A stretch of DNA of 64,000 nt from Onstottus_B sp049273855 (GTDB lineage: Bacteria > Acidobacteriota > Blastocatellia > UBA7656): NCBI GenBank assembly GCA_049273855.1, contig JBASRN010000341.1, forward strand, positions 1 to 64,000. Reading direction: 5' to 3'. The position numbers were made by a program, and so were the translations under genes. The notes below the pieces were generated by a model. That model was given only the letters and a program-made list of their open reading frames with translations. It made no database searches and had not been told where the DNA came from. Shown in pieces: positions 9,070 to 16,303 of this stretch (position 1 is the stretch's first letter; every line of letters begins with the position of its first letter).

Positions 9070-9495
9070 CTAGACTTCAGGGTCCGAAGCCGTCGCCTGT
9101 TCGCCTTTTTTGTTCGCGCCATGCACGACGTTCAGCTCGTCAACGAAGAACGACCGAGTTCCGGTAACACCGTACTTCTCAGGGACTGCCGTGGCCTCAA
9201 AACCTCCGGGCCTCACCTTTACGTCGAAGCGATAGCCGCTCAGCTTCCCTTGCGACGGGTCGTTCAGATAACCCTTCTGTATGAGCTGGTCGAGCGTGGC
9301 GTACGGGCCGCCCGACTCGACCTGATAGCGGCGCTCAGCCTGCACGACTGCCCGAAGCCTCGCGAGCGCCGCCGTCTCGTTGGCCGCCGTCACGATCACC
9401 GACTGCTCAGCCGGCCTGTCCGGATTGTGCCCGCATCCTGCCAGCACGCATGCGCTCATACTCACCAAGAAAGATCTAATCAACAACGATTTCAT
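9070..9495 (-). CDS. Lipoprotein with pilin-like C-terminal domain
   Basis: 141 residues from the ATG at 9495, chosen because it begins a signal peptide (MKSLLIRSFLVS...) ending in the lipobox LAGC; the longer upstream reading frame would overlap the regulator gene. After the lipidated Cys come residues of an LRAVVQAERRYQ helix, a GGPYATLDQLIQKGYL segment and a small beta domain ending in a RSFFVDE motif. This arrangement resembles the globular head of type II secretion/type IV pilin pseudopilins often seen in acidobacteria, but without the prepilin peptidase site. Likely anchored to a membrane and exposed to the periplasm. Function unknown. It lies 25 bases downstream of the CarH-like regulator, in the same direction. 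Confidence 0.75.
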   Translation of the reverse strand: MKSLLIRSFLVSMSACVLAGCGHNPDRPAEQSVIVTAANETAALARLRAVVQAERRYQVESGGPYATLDQLIQKGYLNDPSQGKLSGYRFDVKVRPGGFEATAVPEKYGVTGTRSFFVDELNVVHGANKKGEQATASDPEV

Positions 9496-9520
9496 CTGCT
9501 TTTCCCTTTTCGCAAGCGTC

Positions 9521-10432
9521 CTATCTCCGGAGCCTGTCATCGAGATGTTCCAGGTCGCGCACAAGCGACCAGCCTGCGCGATCGATGAATGGCCTGTACT
9601 TTGAGGCCTCGGCGCCGCCAACCCACACGCGGGTTGAGTTGGACAAGAGCCCCGAGAGCCCTTCGAGTTCCTCTTCGATCTGCGGCGAGTGAGTCGCGAT
9701 GCTCAACGCAAGGAACCGGGCGCCTGTCACCCGCACCGAGAAGGCGATATCAGCCGCGGGCAGATCAACGCCGAGGCAGACGACTCGCCATCCGTGAGTC
9801 GCCGCCAACAACGCCGCCAGCAAGACGCCAAACTCATGACGCTCGGTGGCGGGGGTCGCGAGAACTATCGTCTCAGCCTGACCGCTTGGCGGGTAGAGTC
9901 TGAACAGCGAGCTCAACAGATTTCGTAACAATCCGGACGCTAGATGCTCGTGGGCAACCCCGAACTCTTGATGGGCCCAGCGCTCGCCGATCTCGTCTAG
10001 AATCGGCGCGACGATGCTGGTTGTCAATACGTGGGCCGAAAACAGCGTAGCCGCGCGGCTAAGTTCCAGGTCCGCAGCAACAACATCCATCTTCTGCACC
10101 GCATCCAGGAATCGCTCGCGCACGGTTGCGTACATATCGGGTGCGCCAGCGACCTGCTCGAATTCGCTGACGATCTCGTCAAGCTCGGCGTCCGAAAGCT
10201 TTGCCGCCTGTCCGATGCCGTGACCCTTTTCTACCGCCTGCCGGAGCTTCCTCAACCGTGCGATGTCGCCGTCCGAGTAAAGCCGCGTTCCGCCTTCGGT
10301 GCGCGCGGGACGAATCGCCCCATACCGGCGCTCCCACACCCGCACCACGTCAGCCGACAGCCCAGTCAGCCTAGTCACAACACCTATTCGGTACTTCCCA
10401 GTTGACGGCGGCAGCTCTTCGATTGTCTCCAT
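9521..10432 (-). CDS. MerR-family B12-binding transcriptional regulator, CarH/LitR-like
   Basis: 303 residues from ATG 10432, preferred because AGGAG lies just upstream; an in-frame ATG at 10462 would add ten residues. Numbered from 10432: MerR winged-helix domain at about 13-80, a helical bundle at about 95-185 with the cobalamin-cap motif W152-x9-E162-H163, and a Rossmann-like B12 domain with E197-x-H199-x-x-G202, where His199 would be the lower axial ligand. These motifs define the CarH/LitR photoreceptors, which bind adenosylcobalamin, repress as tetramers in the dark and release DNA in light. In Thermus CarH the residue after the Trp is a His that forms the light-state bis-His adduct; here it is Ala153, with His154 next. 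The gene is divergent from a TIGR01777-family gene, an SRPBCC gene and a photolyase remnant, the company such regulators often keep. Confidence 0.88.
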   Translation of the reverse strand: METIEELPPSTGKYRIGVVTRLTGLSADVVRVWERRYGAIRPARTEGGTRLYSDGDIARLRKLRQAVEKGHGIGQAAKLSDAELDEIVSEFEQVAGAPDMYATVRERFLDAVQKMDVVAADLELSRAATLFSAHVLTTSIVAPILDEIGERWAHQEFGVAHEHLASGLLRNLLSSLFRLYPPSGQAETIVLATPATERHEFGVLLAALLAATHGWRVVCLGVDLPAADIAFSVRVTGARFLALSIATHSPQIEEELEGLSGLLSNSTRVWVGGAEASKYRPFIDRAGWSLVRDLEHLDDRLRR

Positions 10433-10462
10433 TCCCTCGGATTCTCCTGGCCGCGTCCTCAT

Positions 10463-10606
10463 CCTGTCAATATCAAACCTGTACAGTTCGCCTCTGACAA
10501 CGCTCTGTCCATATTGCTTCGACGTCTAATCTTGACATGAAATCCACTGATGTCTAAGCTCATCACAGAATCTACAGTCCAGGTTTCTATTTTGGGAGGT
10601 GTGGAG
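10463..10606. promoter_or_regulatory. Divergent promoter/operator region of the CarH-like regulator
   Basis: 144 bases between the regulator and the epimerase gene. A perfect palindrome CTGTACAG is at 10479-10486, with several nearby TGTC/GACA words (10465, 10495, 10506, 10533, 10551). Toward the regulator, TTGTCA (complement of 10493-10498) and a TTTGAT-like -10 about 17 bases on would place the palindrome between -35 and -10, the usual MerR operator position. Operator identity is inferred, not shown. Confidence 0.5.
10532..10560 (+). promoter_or_regulatory. Candidate sigma-70 promoter of the epimerase gene
   Basis: A consensus -35 TTGACA at 10532-10537, 17-base spacer, and a weak -10 TAAGCT at 10555-10560, about 47 bases before the start codon. 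The perfect -35 with poor -10 would suit control by the adjacent MerR-type regulator. Confidence 0.45.
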
Positions 10607-11539
10607 ATGAGAGTACTCGTTACCGGGGCAACGGGTCTAATAGGGCGAGAGCTCTGCAACTCGCTAAGCAGCGAAGGTCATCGAGTAATCGCGTTGTCAC
10701 GTTCGCCGGAGAAGCCTCGGGGCCTCGCCGCAGACGAAGTTCACAAGTGGGAACCGATGTCGAACCCGCCTCCCGCCCAAGCCTTGAATGAAATCGACGC
10801 GGTCGCGCACCTGATTGGCGAGCCGATCGCCGACCGTCGATGGACAGACTCGCAAAAAAAGTTGATCAGAGATTCGCGCGTGCTGAGCACCCGGAATCTG
10901 GTCGCGGGGCTTCGCTCTGCCGGCTCCAGGCCAGCGGCGCTTATAAGCGGCTCAGCAGTCGGTTTCTATGGCGACCGTGGAGACGAGCAGCTCGATGAAA
11001 CCGCCTCGATGGGTCGGGGATTTATGAGCGAGATCTGTCGAGATTGGGAAAACGAAGCAGCCTCCGCCAGCGAGTTGGGCATCAGGGTCGTCCAGCTTCG
11101 CACCGGAGTCGTGTTGAGCCCGGAAGGCGGCGCGCTGAAAAAGATGCTCCCGCCCTTCAAGCTCGGTGTGGGTGGAAGGCTCGGTTCAGGGCGGCAGTGG
11201 TTTCCGTGGATTCACATCTCCGACATTGTCGGGATCTTTCGTCACGCAATAAACACTTCCTCACTGGAAGGTCCCGCCAACGGCGTTGCGCCTGAATCTG
11301 TGACGAACGCGGAGTTCACCAAACAGCTTGGGCGCGCATTGCACCGTCCCGTATTCTTGCCGGTCCCGGAGATGGCCTTGCGAGCGTTGATGGGCGAGAT
11401 GGCCGACGTACTCTTTCACAGCGAGCGAGTCGTGCCTAAGGCGGTCCTGCAGTCGGGCTACGTATTCCGGTATCCGACGCTTGCAGGAGCTTTGGAAGAA
11501 TTATTCTCACAGGCAGCACGGAAACAACCGGGCCGTTGA
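10607..11539 (+). CDS. NAD-dependent epimerase-like protein, TIGR01777 family
   Basis: 310 residues from the ATG at 10607, preceded by GGGAGGTGTGGAG. The N-terminus MRVLVTGATGLIGREL contains the GxxGxxG dinucleotide-binding motif of extended short-chain dehydrogenases; the family signature includes HLIGEPIADRRWT (around 76-88) and SGSAVGFYGDRGDE (around 115-128), with a C-terminal domain of the DUF1731 type. Relatives are the YfcH and plant SulA-like proteins. The catalytic YxxxK of classic SDR enzymes is not clear, so the reaction is uncertain. TIGR01777 genes recur next to B12-dependent light regulators and photolyases, which matches its position divergent from the CarH-like gene. Confidence 0.9.
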   Translation: MRVLVTGATGLIGRELCNSLSSEGHRVIALSRSPEKPRGLAADEVHKWEPMSNPPPAQALNEIDAVAHLIGEPIADRRWTDSQKKLIRDSRVLSTRNLVAGLRSAGSRPAALISGSAVGFYGDRGDEQLDETASMGRGFMSEICRDWENEAASASELGIRVVQLRTGVVLSPEGGALKKMLPPFKLGVGGRLGSGRQWFPWIHISDIVGIFRHAINTSSLEGPANGVAPESVTNAEFTKQLGRALHRPVFLPVPEMALRALMGEMADVLFHSERVVPKAVLQSGYVFRYPTLAGALEELFSQAARKQPGR

Positions 11540-11564
11540 CTTGAGAGACAGATCGATTGGGCAT

Positions 11565-12041
11565 ATGAAGAAGACCTATTTGCTCGAACACCGGCAGGAG
11601 ATTCGCAGGCCCCGTAGCGAGACGTTTGCTTTCTTCGCCGACGCCTTCAACCTGGAGCGCATAACCCCGTCGTTTCTGCGCTTTCGGATTCTGACTCGGC
11701 CGCCGATCGTGATGCGCTCGGGAACGCTGTTGGAGTATCGTCTCTCGTTATTCGGTCTGACGTTCCGCTGGAAGACGCTTATCGAGCAGTGGGCACCGGA
11801 GAAATCGTTCGTTGATGTTCAGATCGACGGACCATATTCGCTCTGGCGGCACACTCATACCTTTGAAGAGATCGGCAATGATCGCACGCTTGTTCGGGAT
11901 CGCGTCGAGTATCAGGTTCCGCTTGGCGTGATCGGAAGGCTGGCAAATGCGCTCTTTGTTGCGAGGACTCTGGAGAAGATTTTCGCCGATCGCGAACGAA
12001 AGATCGATCAACTCCTTGCTGCGGAGCGTTTGCCGCTCTAA
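11565..12041 (+). CDS. SRPBCC-family (START-like) protein
   Basis: 158 residues from ATG 11565, chosen because the conserved domain begins directly after it and the longer frame overlaps the previous gene. The fold is that of the SRPBCC/polyketide cyclase-like superfamily: an initial beta strand with the HRQEIRRPRSETFAFFADAFNLERITP pattern split over residues 7-33, then RWKTLIEQWAP and HTHTFEE segments. These proteins form a hydrophobic ligand pocket; no catalytic residue is apparent. It is 25 bases after the TIGR01777 gene and 28 bases before the photolyase remnant. The same SRPBCC family is commonly found next to TIGR01777 proteins. Confidence 0.85.
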   Translation: MKKTYLLEHRQEIRRPRSETFAFFADAFNLERITPSFLRFRILTRPPIVMRSGTLLEYRLSLFGLTFRWKTLIEQWAPEKSFVDVQIDGPYSLWRHTHTFEEIGNDRTLVRDRVEYQVPLGVIGRLANALFVARTLEKIFADRERKIDQLLAAERLPL

Positions 12042-12069
12042 AGAATCAAGTCAGTGCGGGACAAAGCGA

Positions 12070-12550
12070 TTGAACGGGATCGAAAGGCTGCTCACCAACC
12101 CGCGCGTAGCGGTTCGCCGCGAAGGACCGCCCCGCGCCGACGGATCTTGTGTAGTTTACTGGATGCAGCGTTCGCAACGCGGCATCGACAATCGCGCGCT
12201 CGACGTCGCAATCGACGCGGCAAACGAACTCCGCCTGCCGGTCGCGGTCTTCTTCGGATTGCATCCGCGTTACCGGCTACGTGCGTATGTACTGGGCCAA
12301 GAAGATACTCGAATGGAGGCCAACGCCCGGCGAATCCTTCGACGTCGCCGTAAGACTGAACGATCGGTACTTTCTAGATGGTCGAGACCCGAACGGCTAC
12401 GCGAGAATCGCGTGGGCGATAGGCGGCAAGCACGACCGGCCGTGGGCCCCGCGCCGTCCCATCTTCGGGTTGATTCGATGTATGTCGGCCGCGGGAATGG
12501 CGCGGAAGTTCGACGTTCGAGCCTACATCCTGAAAGTCACACGCGGTTAA
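12070..12550 (+). pseudogene. phr: Class II DNA photolyase remnant with internal deletion
   Basis: The first 67 codons (frame from a TTG at 12070) match the N-terminal photolyase domain of class II enzymes: SCVVYWMQRSQR, DNRALDVAIDAANEL and LPVAVFFGLHPRY. At about 12268-12275 the match jumps to another frame and directly continues with the extreme C-terminal region: VTGYVRMYWAKKILEW, then LDGRDPNGYARIAW, HDRPWAPRRPIFG and MSAAGMARKFD, ending at the TAA 12548-12550. About 280-300 residues, including most of the FAD-binding domain, are missing and the two parts are out of frame. It cannot make an active photolyase. It follows the SRPBCC gene by 28 bases, so it was probably the last gene of the CarH-controlled operon. 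An assembly collapse is an alternative explanation. Confidence 0.88.
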
Positions 12551-12624
12551 TTTGTCCAGTAAACTATTGCGGATCGGGGTAGCGGAGAATATGATGGCGG
12601 CGAGTCAGAAATGGGGAAAACCCG

Positions 12625-12987
12625 ATGGCATTTTGTCCTGATTGTGAAGCGGAGTATCGCGCCGGCATCACCCAGTGTGCCGACTGCGGCGGAGTAGCAC
12701 TTGTCGACAAGCTGACTCCCGACAACAGGGTGCACGACAAGAGCGAAGCGGAGTTGGTGCGGCTGCGATCGTTTGCAACCAGCGCAGAAGCCGAGATGGT
12801 TCTTGATGTCTTGCAGCGCAACGGCGTCCGGGCATTTGTCGAAGGCGCCGGATTCGCCGTGATACCCGGCAACTTCTCGCAGGAAGTTGCTGTTATGGTG
12901 GATGAGCGAGACCTGGTTCACGCGGTCGAACTCTACGAAGCCTACTTCGAATCTGAGCCTGCCCCTTCAACCAAAGAGCAAGAATAA
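12625..12987 (+). CDS. Zinc-ribbon DUF2007-like protein
   Basis: 120 residues. The N-terminus has two CxxC pairs (FCPDCEAEY at 3-11 and CADCGG at 18-23) forming a zinc ribbon. The rest reads as the DUF2007/putative signal-transducing domain (ferredoxin-like, often written PF09413): LVRLRSFATSAEAEMVLDVL at about 44-63, followed by GVRAFVEGAG and a VAVMVDERD strand. The molecular role of this domain is unknown; in other proteins it is thought to bind a partner or PII-like ligand. It stands alone between the photolyase remnant and a secreted hydrolase. Confidence 0.8.
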   Translation: MAFCPDCEAEYRAGITQCADCGGVALVDKLTPDNRVHDKSEAELVRLRSFATSAEAEMVLDVLQRNGVRAFVEGAGFAVIPGNFSQEVAVMVDERDLVHAVELYEAYFESEPAPSTKEQE

Positions 12988-13073
12988 CACCAGTAAAGCG
13001 TCGAGCTTTCTCTCCTGATTCGCGTTTCCAGCAGCTGATCGCGGAACAGGAGGGTCGATTGAGGGGGTTTGCA

Positions 13074-14168
13074 ATGAAGCATCTATCACGCAGCTTTTTC
13101 CTCTGTTCGTTTGTTCTCGTATTCTCCGGCGTCGTATTCGGGCAGGATGGTCCTACCCGCGCGGAGTTCGAGTGCTTGATGATCGCCAACTCGTCTTCGG
13201 CCGTTGCGCCGCCTGGCGCGCCGGCGCCGCACCTGTCCTATCACCACGTGTGGACGCCCGGACTCGGCTACGGCAAATTCACATCACGCGGCCTCAACCT
13301 GTTCTATGAAACTCAGGGAGAAGGCGATGAGGTAATCATCGTTGTCCACGGCGGCGTCGGGCTTCCGCACGAGTACTTTCACCCGATGCTTTCGAACCTG
13401 AGCAAGTACGCGAAGCTCGTCTACTTCGATCGAAGGGCGGATATTCAGAGCCGGCAACACCCTGAGAGGATGGCTTCGGTCTACGAAATGGCCGACGACA
13501 TCGACGCGTTGCGCGAGTCGCTCGGGCTGAATCGAGTCACGCTGCTGGGTCACAGCTTCGGCGGCGTAATCGCTTTGAACTACGCGTTGCGGCATCCCGG
13601 AAACGTGAAGCGGCTGATACTGATCAGCGCCGCGGGGGCGATCGAAAACCCGGCCGAGGGCGAAAAACGAATCGTGAATACGCTTTCACCGGAAGAGCGT
13701 ACTGCATACGGTGCAAATGAAGGTGGCACGGGCGCGGCAAATCCGTGCGAGCGCGTGCGCCGCAGATACTCAGTGCTCTATCCGCATTTCTTCCACAAAC
13801 TTGTTCCTTACGAGTTCGACCGCGGTGCTTACACCGTTTACTACGATTCGCTTGCAAAGAAGCAGGCGTTAGCCGACGACCCAACGGTAGTGGATGTGCG
13901 CTCGCAGCTTGGCGAGATCAGCGCGCCGGTGCTTGTCGTCGCCGGCCGCCACGATCTGATGACCACACTCGGTCAGTCGGCCGAGCTTGCCAACGGGTTG
14001 CCGAGATCGAAGTTTGTAGTAATGGAACACAGCGCTCACTTCCCTTTCTTTGAAGAGAACTTTATGTTCACCCAGTGGGTGCGCCACTTCATGAGAGGAA
14101 CTGACGACCACCTCGATGACCGTGCCACGGCGAGCGCAGCCGTTGCTTTGACCGCCGGCTCGCGTTGA
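13074..14168 (+). CDS. Secreted alpha/beta hydrolase, proline iminopeptidase-like
   Basis: 364 residues from ATG 13074 (a TTG 15 bases upstream is possible). The first 23 residues form a Sec signal peptide ending near VFGQ. The hydrolase domain starts near residue 70: oxyanion motif HGGVGLP, nucleophile elbow GHSFGG with Ser161, acid Asp294 in GRHDLM and His322 in the HSAHFPF segment, a complete catalytic triad. The order and the HGG motif are those of the proline iminopeptidase/haloalkane-dehalogenase-like branch; the true substrate is unknown. A low-complexity Ala/Thr tail follows. Periplasmic or secreted location is inferred from the signal peptide. Confidence 0.86.
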   Translation: MKHLSRSFFLCSFVLVFSGVVFGQDGPTRAEFECLMIANSSSAVAPPGAPAPHLSYHHVWTPGLGYGKFTSRGLNLFYETQGEGDEVIIVVHGGVGLPHEYFHPMLSNLSKYAKLVYFDRRADIQSRQHPERMASVYEMADDIDALRESLGLNRVTLLGHSFGGVIALNYALRHPGNVKRLILISAAGAIENPAEGEKRIVNTLSPEERTAYGANEGGTGAANPCERVRRRYSVLYPHFFHKLVPYEFDRGAYTVYYDSLAKKQALADDPTVVDVRSQLGEISAPVLVVAGRHDLMTTLGQSAELANGLPRSKFVVMEHSAHFPFFEENFMFTQWVRHFMRGTDDHLDDRATASAAVALTAGSR

Positions 14169-14266
14169 GCTACACGCCATAGGGTTCTGAGCAACCCGCG
14201 CTTGTGTTATAAATCCGAATGCAGCGTGCGCTCGTTTGCGTCGCACGCTGCATCCTCAACCCCGAA

Positions 14267-14584
14267 ATGAATCACGAGCTTCTAGTACTTGTCACCGCGC
14301 CAACGGAAGACGAAGCCCGTCGCATTGCGAATGCGCTGGTGGAAGAACGGCTCGCCGCCTGCGCAAACATAGTGGGCGCGATCGACTCGGTGTATCGCTG
14401 GGAAGGGCGCGCCACCACCGATCGCGAAGCGCTTCTGATCATTAAGACGACTGACCAGAGATACGAGGAACTCGAGCAGCGTGTGAAGCAGCTTCATACT
14501 TACTCGACGCCGGAGGTAATCGCGGTCAAGCTCGAACGAGGATCTTCCGATTATCTATCCTGGCTTCGAGACTCTGTAAGCTAG
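14267..14584 (+). CDS. cutA: Divalent cation tolerance protein CutA
   Basis: 105 residues from ATG 14267, which gives the normal CutA1 length; an upstream in-frame ATG would add 16 unconserved residues. Family landmarks are VTAPTEDEARRIANALVEE at the N-terminus, LAACANIVG, the SVYRWEG strand, LLIIKTT and the HTYSTPEVIAVKL segment. CutA1 forms very stable trimers with a ferredoxin-like fold; it was linked to copper tolerance in E. coli but its real role is unclear. No metal-resistance genes flank it. Confidence 0.94.
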   Translation: MNHELLVLVTAPTEDEARRIANALVEERLAACANIVGAIDSVYRWEGRATTDREALLIIKTTDQRYEELEQRVKQLHTYSTPEVIAVKLERGSSDYLSWLRDSVS

Positions 14585-14606
14585 CGGGCCTTCGACAGAC
14601 AATCCA

Positions 14607-14690
14607 TCGCCACAAAGACGCGAGGGCGCAAATAGGCACTAAGGCCCTAATTGCCTGGTGCGGCTTCGAGTCTTTGCGGCTTGGTGGCGA
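14607..14690. repeat. Intergenic palindromic repeat, family A
   Basis: Arms TCGCCACAAAGACGCGAGG (about 14607-14625) and CGAGTCTTTGCGGCTTGGTGGCGA (14667-14690) pair with a few mismatches. It sits between the convergent cutA and purH genes and could end both transcripts as a folded RNA, though there is no clear T-run. Confidence 0.7.
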
Positions 14691-14712
14691 TTCATTTCCT
14701 GGGACGTTGTTC

Positions 14713-16290
14713 CTAATGCTTGAAGTGCCTCATACCGGTAAACACCATGGCGAGCTTGTGCTCGTTTGCCGCGGCGATGACTTCTTCATCGCGCACCGAA
14801 CCGCCCGGTTGAATAACCGCCGTGATGCCGGCTCGCGCGGCTTCGTCCACTCCGTCGCGGAACGGGAAGAACGCATCCGAAGCTACCACAGTTCCCGCAA
14901 GCGGAAGCTGAGCCTTCATCGCGCCGATCTTCACCGAATCAACCCGACTCATCTGACCCGCGCCGACTCCGACGAGTTGGCCGTCCCGCGCGTAGACGAT
15001 CGCGTTCGACTTGACATGCTTTGCGACCACCCACGCAAAGCCGAGCGCCTTCATCTCCTCTTTCGTTGGCATGCGCTCAGTAACAACTCTGAGATCCGCG
15101 TCGTCGAGCGTGCCTCGATCGTGGTCCTGGACGAGCAGCCCGCCGTTGATCATTCGCACGTCGAACCGCGCTTCGTCCCCGGCGTTCGAGCCCATTCGCA
15201 TGATGCGAAGGTTCTTCTTTCCCGCGAGTGCTTCGAGCGCTCCCGGCTCATAGTCCGGCGCTACAATGGCCTCGAAAAAAGTCTCGGCGATCAGCCTTGC
15301 GGCGGATTCGGTCACTGCCCGATTGAATCCGACGATCCCGCCGAACGCCGAAACCGGATCGGTCGCGCGCGCCTTCTCAAAGGCTTCGCGCACGTCTGAG
15401 GCGGTCGCCGCGCCGCACGGGTTTGTGTGCTTGATGATCGCGCACGCGGTCGAGCTCAAGTCCGACACAAGCGACCACGCGGCTTCCAGATCTATGAGGT
15501 TATTAAAGGACAACTCCTTGCCTTGGAGCTTCTCTGCGCGAGCCAGACCCCGCGCCGCGCCCGTCACGTAAAGCGCCGCTCGCTGATGTGGGTTCTCGCC
15601 GTAGCGCAGATCCGTTTCCTTCTTTGCGAATAAGGTGAATTGCGCCGGCAACGCGTTGGCTCGCTCGACTCGAAGCGTCCCGCTTGTTTCGTCGAGCGCG
15701 ACCGAGCCTTCAAGAAAGTCGGAGATCGCCGCGTCATATTGTGCGGTCGTTTCAAAAGCTCGACGCGCAAGCCTCAACCGCATCGCGCGCGAGACCTCGC
15801 CACCTCCCGCATCCATCTCATCAGCGATCACGCGGTAGTCCGAGGGATCGACCACCACGACCACGTCCTCGAAATTCTTCGACGCGGAGCGAATCATCGA
15901 CGGCCCGCCGATATCGATGTTCTCGATCGCCTGCTCGACCGTCACGTCAACTCGCGCGATCGTTTCGCGAAACGGGTAGAGGTTTACAACAACCATATCG
16001 ATGTACTGTATGCCGTTCTCTTCGACCTGGCGTTGATGATCGGGGTTGTCGCGAATCGCCAGCAGCCCGCCATGAACTTTTGGGTGAAGCGTCTTCACTC
16101 GCCCGTTCAGAATCTCGGGGAAGCCGGTCACGTCGCTGACGTCTTTGACTTCAAGCCCCGCCTCGCGCAACATCTGCGCGGTGCCGCCAGTCGAGATCAA
16201 CGCAACCGAATGCGCCCGGAGCCGCTTCGCGAAATCAACCAATCCGGACTTGTCCGACACGCTTATAAGTGCTCGCTCAATCTTTTTCAC
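14713..16290 (-). CDS. purH: Bifunctional AICAR formyltransferase/IMP cyclohydrolase
   Basis: 525 residues from GTG 16290, chosen because GGGAGGT precedes it by four bases; an ATG at 16311 overlaps the stop of the previous gene and would only add an unconserved stretch. The N-terminal MGS-like cyclohydrolase domain (1-about 145) starts with KKIERALISVSDKSG and includes ISTGGTA; the formyltransferase domain follows with YGENPHQRAA, the KxH-type segment IIKHTNPCG and a C-terminal PFRDGVDEA and VIQPGGSVRD motif. It carries out the last two steps of de novo IMP synthesis. Normal length. It lies 13 bases downstream of the APC permease; a functional link is not evident. Confidence 0.97.
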   Translation of the reverse strand: MKKIERALISVSDKSGLVDFAKRLRAHSVALISTGGTAQMLREAGLEVKDVSDVTGFPEILNGRVKTLHPKVHGGLLAIRDNPDHQRQVEENGIQYIDMVVVNLYPFRETIARVDVTVEQAIENIDIGGPSMIRSASKNFEDVVVVVDPSDYRVIADEMDAGGGEVSRAMRLRLARRAFETTAQYDAAISDFLEGSVALDETSGTLRVERANALPAQFTLFAKKETDLRYGENPHQRAALYVTGAARGLARAEKLQGKELSFNNLIDLEAAWSLVSDLSSTACAIIKHTNPCGAATASDVREAFEKARATDPVSAFGGIVGFNRAVTESAARLIAETFFEAIVAPDYEPGALEALAGKKNLRIMRMGSNAGDEARFDVRMINGGLLVQDHDRGTLDDADLRVVTERMPTKEEMKALGFAWVVAKHVKSNAIVYARDGQLVGVGAGQMSRVDSVKIGAMKAQLPLAGTVVASDAFFPFRDGVDEAARAGITAVIQPGGSVRDEEVIAAANEHKLAMVFTGMRHFKH

Positions 16291-16303
16291 TCGACCTCCC
16301 TTT

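Noticed and set aside
12054..12353. 99-codon frame over the photolyase remnant
   Set aside because: Out of frame with both photolyase parts; Arg/Ala-rich shadow.
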